Origin: Acerihabitans sp047324305
Lineage (GTDB): Bacteria; Pseudomonadota; Gammaproteobacteria; Enterobacterales; Enterobacteriaceae
Direction: 5' to 3'
Assembly (NCBI RefSeq): GCF_047324305.1
Contig: NZ_CP178740.1
Coordinates: 4,030,001 to 4,094,000, forward strand
DNA length: 64,000 bases
Shown here: piece by piece, positions 59,752 to 64,000 of the stretch
Layout of the letters: every line of letters starts with the position of its first letter
Numbering within the stretch: the stretch's first letter is position 1
Translations under genes and position numbers: made by a program
Notes under the pieces: generated by a model
The model's input: only the letters and a program-made list of their open reading frames with translations
Told to the model about the DNA's origin: nothing
Database searches by the model: none

Positions 59752-60084
59752 AAGCTAACAACCCCGCCAGCGCGGGTCAAAGATTAAATATGGCTGAGCT
59801 TAGGCATGAAATGGAAAAGCAAGGACGGGCGTCACCCGGTAACAGGGCGAATATTTGGCCGGGCATCCTACCCTGGCCCTATCACGCAACCTGCGCCCGG
59901 CAGTACACATTTAACTCACATTTTAATTACATCTGTCTGACTTATGCCGTCGTTTAATGGCGATTATGCGAAAACTTCATAACGAAAGCCCTGGCGGAGT
60001 AAAGCCTTTGATGAGTCTCACGGTTTAGCCGGTGGCTCTCCAGTAGGATAAGGATATGTATTATTCAGTGGCTAGAGAACTATT
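59752..60084. other. Intergenic region between the M20D gene and the LysR gene
   Basis: Divergent control region of about 330 bases, AT-rich toward the LysR side. No gene is supported. No clear -35/-10 pair was found for either gene, and the LysR ATG has only a weak GAGA upstream. Confidence 0.4.
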
Positions 60085-60981
60085 ATGGAAACACAACTTT
60101 TACATGAATTCGTTTTATTATCGAAAACACTGAATTTTAGTAAAGCCGCGCAGCAGATGAATATCACCCAGCCGGTATTAAGCCGGCATATGAAATACTT
60201 GGAAGAATATTTTGGCGCCAGTTTTTTTAAACGCGATACACATAAAGTCGAACTGACCACCGCGGGGAAATTATTTACCGAAGAAGCAGGGAAAATATTA
60301 TTACAGTATGAGACGTCCATATCGGCGATCCATTCTTTTACCGGCAAAAGCCGGCGCCGGCTTGCCGTGACGTTTCTGGGGGAAGCCATCCAGAAATTCT
60401 TGATTACTTTCCTGACGCAGTTCCGCGCCACCCATAGCGATATCCTTATAGAATGCCGCGACAGCGAGCTGGATGAGGCCCTCGCGTTACTGGATAATCA
60501 CGCCAGCGACATGGGATTTCTTATCAGGCCTAATTTTATGGCCAATGAATCGAGATTTTGCACGCTGCCTTTTCAAACCGATCCGCTGTGCGCGGTGGTC
60601 AATAAATGCCATCCCCTGGCCGGACGCGGCAGCGTTTCTTTGCGCGAGGTCAGCGAATGGCCGATAATGCGCATTGATCCACGGGAATTTTCCTTGTCCG
60701 ATGAATACAGCACCCGTTTCTTGACCATTCGTAACATTGATTTCACCCTGGATAAAGAATACCCCAATCTTAAGACCTGCTGCTTTAACCTGGAATTTAG
60801 CGACCGCGCGGTGCTCCTGATGCCCAGGCACCGCGGATACCTGACCGGCCAGAACTGCGTTATGCTGGACATTGCCGAACAGGACTGCTGGTTTAACCTG
60901 GAACTGGTGTGGGACAGCAAAAATACCAATCCCTCGGTGGCCATATTTTTGAAAGAGTTTAAATCTTTCTTAAAACAGTAA
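60085..60981 (+). CDS. LysR-family transcriptional regulator upstream of the beta-keto metabolism genes
   Basis: A 298-residue LysR protein. Helix-turn-helix: LLSKTLNFSKAAQQMNITQP and VLSRHMKYLEEYFGASFFKR. The effector domain includes AVTFLGEAIQKFLITFLTQF and GFLIRPNFMANESRF. The gene is visibly richer in A/T than its neighbours, which may mark separate ancestry. It lies 448 bases upstream of the crotonase-type gene on the same strand, so it most likely controls that cluster. Confidence 0.87.
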   Translation: METQLLHEFVLLSKTLNFSKAAQQMNITQPVLSRHMKYLEEYFGASFFKRDTHKVELTTAGKLFTEEAGKILLQYETSISAIHSFTGKSRRRLAVTFLGEAIQKFLITFLTQFRATHSDILIECRDSELDEALALLDNHASDMGFLIRPNFMANESRFCTLPFQTDPLCAVVNKCHPLAGRGSVSLREVSEWPIMRIDPREFSLSDEYSTRFLTIRNIDFTLDKEYPNLKTCCFNLEFSDRAVLLMPRHRGYLTGQNCVMLDIAEQDCWFNLELVWDSKNTNPSVAIFLKEFKSFLKQ

Positions 60982-61429
60982 ATTAAGATGCCATCCCGCT
61001 TACCCTCCCCAATGCGCTATATCAAACCTTCATTGCATTTTATCATATAGCTATATATCTCTTTATGGTCCTCTTGCGCGTAATATTTAGCCTCCTCTTT
61101 CCGCCTGTGAAAGAATTTAATTTCCTATTGATAAATATGCTGAATATAGTCCAGTTCCCTTAACGGCAATCGGCATGCGCAATACGCTATTTTCTTGTTT
61201 TTTATGATGCGGGTCACCTATGTTCTTCAGGCAAAATCTGCGCCTGCGGTAACATCGCCACAATGGTTATGTCGAAAATGCATAGCCGGAAAAATAAAAA
61301 GAATTTCCACCATTTGTACAGCGATGGTACGTTTTTATTGCCCGAAAGCACCGGACCGAAAATGTATATCACATCATTTAACTTGTGTTGCTTCCAAGAG
61401 ATTCTAATAAAGCTATAAAGGAGTAAACC
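60982..61429. other. Long AT-rich leader upstream of the crotonase-type gene
   Basis: About 450 bases without a supported gene. A 12-bp palindrome ATATAGCTATAT lies at 61045-61056, 64 bases after the LysR stop and a possible regulator site. A 70-codon frame at 61195-61407 has no family-like sequence. AAAGGAG at 61416-61422 serves the crotonase ATG. Confidence 0.45.
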
Positions 61430-62425
61430 ATGGCGATTAAAGCCAATTACGAGTCTGATCACGGAAAACGAAAAGAAATGTCCCATAAGGAATTGGGAAC
61501 AATTCCCCATATGCGTTTCGAAGAGTATGCGGAGAAACTGAAACACTGCTTCACCATGAAACGGGAAAACGGCATTCTCGAAGCCCGGCTGCATACCAAC
61601 GGCGACAGCCTGCAATGGGGGGCGCCCGCGCACCAGGCTCTTCACTACTTTTTCGACTGGGCCGGCAGGGATCCCGATAACGAGGTCATCATCCTGGGCG
61701 GGACGGGAAAGGACTTTATGAAGGGCATCGGCCGGCTTGACGATAAGGGCAACTGGGGCCCGGCAACCGAGTTCAACTCCGCGCCGGAAGAAGCCTGGAA
61801 GATGTACGAGTATCAATACTATGACGGTACCAACGATATCGAAGGTCAAGTATTCGATGTGGAAGTGCCCACCATCGGCGTATGGAACGGCGCCGCTTTC
61901 CATACCGATCTGGTGCTTTTCAGCGATCTTACCCTTTGCACCGAAGATGCGTGGACCACGGATATGCACTTTCGCGTCAACATGGTGCCCGGTGACGGCA
62001 TCGGCATCGCCTGGCGGGAACTGATGGGCCGCAAGAGATATGCCTATGCGGAACTGACCGGCGAGATCATCACGGCCCGCAAGGCCCTGGCCCTGGGGAT
62101 GGTTAACGAGATCTGTCCGGATACGGAATCCTGCTACGCGCGGGCGCAGGAAATCGCCGAACTTATTATGCGTACCGGCAGCCGGGTCACCCGCCGCATT
62201 ACCACCCAGCAGCTCAGGAAAGCGTGGAAGGAAGATATCGCCAACGAGCTGCGCAACGCCTTCTCCACCGAAATGTTCGTCACCGCCACCGAACACAGCC
62301 CCCACGAAGTCAATTACTGGCACTGGGCGCACGAAGAGGCTGAGCTGGTCAAGGCGGCCGAGAAGAAAGGCAAGGTCATACGTCCGCGCGTCAACGGCGG
62401 CCAGGAAGAAGACGAAATCAGGTAA
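61430..62425 (+). CDS. Crotonase-superfamily carbon-carbon bond hydrolase (6-oxocamphor hydrolase-like)
   Basis: A 331-residue crotonase-fold protein with an N-terminal extension of about 40 residues. Compared from recall with Rhodococcus 6-oxocamphor hydrolase (catalytic His122, His145, Asp154), the matching residues are His158 in NGAAFHTD, His180 in TTDMHFRV and Asp189 in VPGDGIGIAW; spacing 22 and 9 against 23 and 9. NEVIILGGTGKDF and LTGEIITARKALALGMVNEI are also shared in style. Such enzymes cleave a beta-diketone by a retro-Claisen reaction without CoA. It lies with a BKACE enzyme and a thiolase, fitting beta-keto acid metabolism. An ordinary enoyl-CoA hydratase is less likely because the two catalytic Glu positions are not evident. 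Confidence 0.8.
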   Translation: MAIKANYESDHGKRKEMSHKELGTIPHMRFEEYAEKLKHCFTMKRENGILEARLHTNGDSLQWGAPAHQALHYFFDWAGRDPDNEVIILGGTGKDFMKGIGRLDDKGNWGPATEFNSAPEEAWKMYEYQYYDGTNDIEGQVFDVEVPTIGVWNGAAFHTDLVLFSDLTLCTEDAWTTDMHFRVNMVPGDGIGIAWRELMGRKRYAYAELTGEIITARKALALGMVNEICPDTESCYARAQEIAELIMRTGSRVTRRITTQQLRKAWKEDIANELRNAFSTEMFVTATEHSPHEVNYWHWAHEEAELVKAAEKKGKVIRPRVNGGQEEDEIR

Positions 62426-62642
62426 CAGGGCCGATCCGGCAATGGATGAACCGCCATTGCCTATCGCCGGCGGCGGCCAGTCGCCGGGTCGCCGTACCGG
62501 AAAACGACACGGCGCATTTGATTATTGTCGCCGCGGCACCGTTGCCGGCGGCGCGCGTACCGGCACGTCACGTTGCCTGCCGGTGCGTCCGGGCATCCTT
62601 TTGCCGGCAAAAATTCCTACCAATCGCAAGCGGGGCAGGTCC

Positions 62643-63482
62643 ATGAATACAGGGAACGACGTCATCATATCCGCCGCATTGACCGGCGCGGTGACACCAA
62701 AAGACATCAATGAAAATATTCCGCTGACGCCCGAAGAAATTGCCGCGGACGCGTACCGCTGCTGGCAGCGGGGCGCCGCCATCGTTCATCTCCATATGCG
62801 CGACGATCGGGGGCTGGGTACGATGGACAGCGGAAAATTTGCCGAAACCATCCGTCTGCTGCGCGCCCGCCATGACTGCGATGTGATTATCAACTGCACC
62901 ACCTCCGGCGACCATCGGGCCAGCGATAAGCAGCGGCAGGAGCATGTGGCCAACCTGAACGGGATAGAAATGGCGTCCTGGGACGCGGGTTCCTTTAACT
63001 GGATGCCCGGCGGCGTGTTTATCAATTCCCCGCAGTTTTTAGGCGCTCTCGGCGAGGTGCTGACCGCCCGGGGCATCAAACCCGAAGTGGAGATTTTCGA
63101 TGCCGGCATGCTGGGCATCGCCGGGTATTTTCTCGAACAGGGCAAGCTGGCCGGGCCGCTGCATTATCAATTCTGCCTCGGCGTGCCGGGGGGAATGCCC
63201 GCCACGGTAGAGAACCTGCTTTATCTCCGTGAGCACATCCCTCCCGAGGCCACCTGGTCGGCATTTGGCGTCGGCAAGGCGCATATGTCCATGCTGTACG
63301 CCGCCATAGCGTTGGGCGGGCATGTCCGCGTGGGGCTGGAAGACAACGTCTATTTCCGCAAGGGCGTAAAAGCGTCCAATGCGCAGTTGGTGGAGCGCGC
63401 CGCACAGGCAATCCGCTTGTTCGGCAAAGAGGTGGCCACACCCGAACAGGCAAGAAAACTGCTGGGGCTCCGGCCGTTATAA
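62643..63482 (+). CDS. Beta-keto acid cleavage enzyme (BKACE, DUF849 family)
   Basis: A 279-residue TIM-barrel enzyme beginning MNTGNDVIISAALTGAVTP. BKACE proteins condense a beta-keto acid with acetyl-CoA to give acetoacetate and a new acyl-CoA. The zinc ligands expected from Kce (His46, His48, Glu230) correspond to His49 and His51 in IVHLHMRD and Glu233 in RVGLEDNVYF. GVGKAHMSM supplies the CoA-side region. The frame open upstream to 62442 is not family-like; AGG lies near the ATG at 62643. A 217-base gap precedes it. The substrate is unknown; the upstream hydrolase may make it. Confidence 0.93.
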   Translation: MNTGNDVIISAALTGAVTPKDINENIPLTPEEIAADAYRCWQRGAAIVHLHMRDDRGLGTMDSGKFAETIRLLRARHDCDVIINCTTSGDHRASDKQRQEHVANLNGIEMASWDAGSFNWMPGGVFINSPQFLGALGEVLTARGIKPEVEIFDAGMLGIAGYFLEQGKLAGPLHYQFCLGVPGGMPATVENLLYLREHIPPEATWSAFGVGKAHMSMLYAAIALGGHVRVGLEDNVYFRKGVKASNAQLVERAAQAIRLFGKEVATPEQARKLLGLRPL

Positions 63483-63540
63483 ACCAGGCCTTACCCGGGC
63501 CCGCCCAGCGGGTCCTGCAGGCATGCAAAAGAAGGTTGTT

Positions 63541-64000
63541 ATGAGAGACGCAGTCATAGTATCGGCGGTTCGTACCCCGGTGGGTAAATGCCGCGGCGTG
63601 TTGGCGGCGGTACCGGCGCATATCCTGGGCGCACTTACCGTCAGGGAAGCGGTGGCCCGCGCGAACATCGAGCCGGAAAGCATTGATGATGTGATATTCG
63701 CCAACCTGATGAATAACGAAATCAATAATATGGGCCGCATGGTGGCGTTGGAGGCCGGGCTGCCGGTTTCCGTACCGGGGATAACTCTGGACCGTCAGTG
63801 CGCCGCGTCGCTGAACGCGCTGGCCTACGGCGCTATCCAGATCGCGGCCGGTTTCGCCGACGTTATCGTCGCCGGCGGGGTGGAAAGCGATTCCCGCCGC
63901 ACCTGGCAGCTGGAAAAAACCGACAGCGCCTATGCGGTACAGCCGCCGCGCTTTGTCGATATCCATACGTCGCCGGATAGTCTGGGCAACCCGCCCATGG
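63541..64000 (+). CDS. Thiolase / acetyl-CoA acetyltransferase (3' end beyond window)
   Basis: The first 153 residues are visible: MRDAVIVSAVRTPVGKCRGV opening, TLDRQCAASLNALAYG with the acyl-accepting Cys87, and VIVAGGVESDSRR. This is the thiolase N-terminal domain. AAGG lies 6 bases upstream of the ATG; an in-frame ATG at 63523 is less well placed. In this cluster it could cleave acetoacetyl-CoA to two acetyl-CoA, or act on a longer beta-ketoacyl-CoA. The catalytic C-terminal Cys and His lie beyond the window. Confidence 0.93.
   Translation, partial: MRDAVIVSAVRTPVGKCRGVLAAVPAHILGALTVREAVARANIEPESIDDVIFANLMNNEINNMGRMVALEAGLPVSVPGITLDRQCAASLNALAYGAIQIAAGFADVIVAGGVESDSRRTWQLEKTDSAYAVQPPRFVDIHTSPDSLGNPPM

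Noticed and set aside
61360..61380. TATATCACATCA as a CRP site before the crotonase-type gene
   Set aside because: Only one half-site (TCACA) is present; the partner half is missing at the required spacing.
61195..61407. 70-codon frame in the leader before the crotonase-type gene
   Set aside because: No recognisable family, no ribosome-binding site and AT-rich non-coding composition.

Overview
The window is 64 kb of GC-rich (about 60% by eye) chromosomal DNA from a gammaproteobacterium, most likely an Enterobacterales member. The large helicase Lhr, an AraC that keeps the E. coli arabinose-pocket residues, and YqhC-, YfbT- and HypT-like proteins all read like enterobacterial orthologues. No tRNA, rRNA, CRISPR array, phage gene or insertion sequence was seen. 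Almost everything is accessory catabolism: transporter, enzymes and a local regulator in tight operons. The genus cannot be fixed from the sequence alone.

Layout. 1-852 (-): 5' part of a nonribosomal peptide synthetase adenylation domain, cut by the window edge. 1406-7944 (-): an eight-gene sugar operon (GntR, PfkB kinase, BtpA/SgcQ protein, two proteins of unknown function, ribose-type ABC transporter) led by a promoter with an embedded operator. 8335-9498 (+): D-tartrate dehydratase, convergent with a LysR gene. 10630-15883 (+): RpiR regulator, amino-acid-type ABC transporter without an ATPase, and three DUF1989 (urea-carboxylase-associated) proteins. 15944-23680: LysR regulator divergent from two ureohydrolases, a complete amino-acid ABC transporter and an aminotransferase. 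The last two regions together look like a scavenging system for a guanidino or related nitrogen compound. 23860-26596: CadR-like regulator and metal P-type ATPase with a textbook 19-bp-spacer promoter. 26635-35127: ROK regulator, DUF5107/TPR protein, sugar porter, aldose epimerase and a second MFS transporter. 35274-39636 (-): GH42 glycosidase, GPH symporter and an AraC with an intact arabinose pocket. 40104-44858 (+): lhr. 44977-48227: YfbT-like phosphatase, a decayed SDR pseudogene, and an SDR/Atu4866 pair divergent from a YqhC-like regulator. 48394-58505 (+): a ten-gene operon of glyoxalase-like protein, MDR oxidoreductase, hotdog thioesterase, complete oligopeptide-type ABC importer with a Tat-type binding protein, acyl-CoA ligase and SDR, convergent with an M20D amidohydrolase. 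60085-64000 (+): LysR, a crotonase-fold enzyme with the 6-oxocamphor hydrolase catalytic triad, a BKACE (DUF849) enzyme and a thiolase cut by the window end.

Strongest candidates for undescribed biology: the BtpA/PfkB sugar operon with its two orphan proteins; the triple-DUF1989 plus double-ureohydrolase region with one ATPase for two ABC systems; the DUF5107 locus; the arabinose-sensing GH42 locus; the ten-gene import-and-activation operon; and the beta-diketone hydrolase/BKACE/thiolase cluster. Functions are inferred from motifs and context. No searches were run, and statements about homologues rest on recall of the families.
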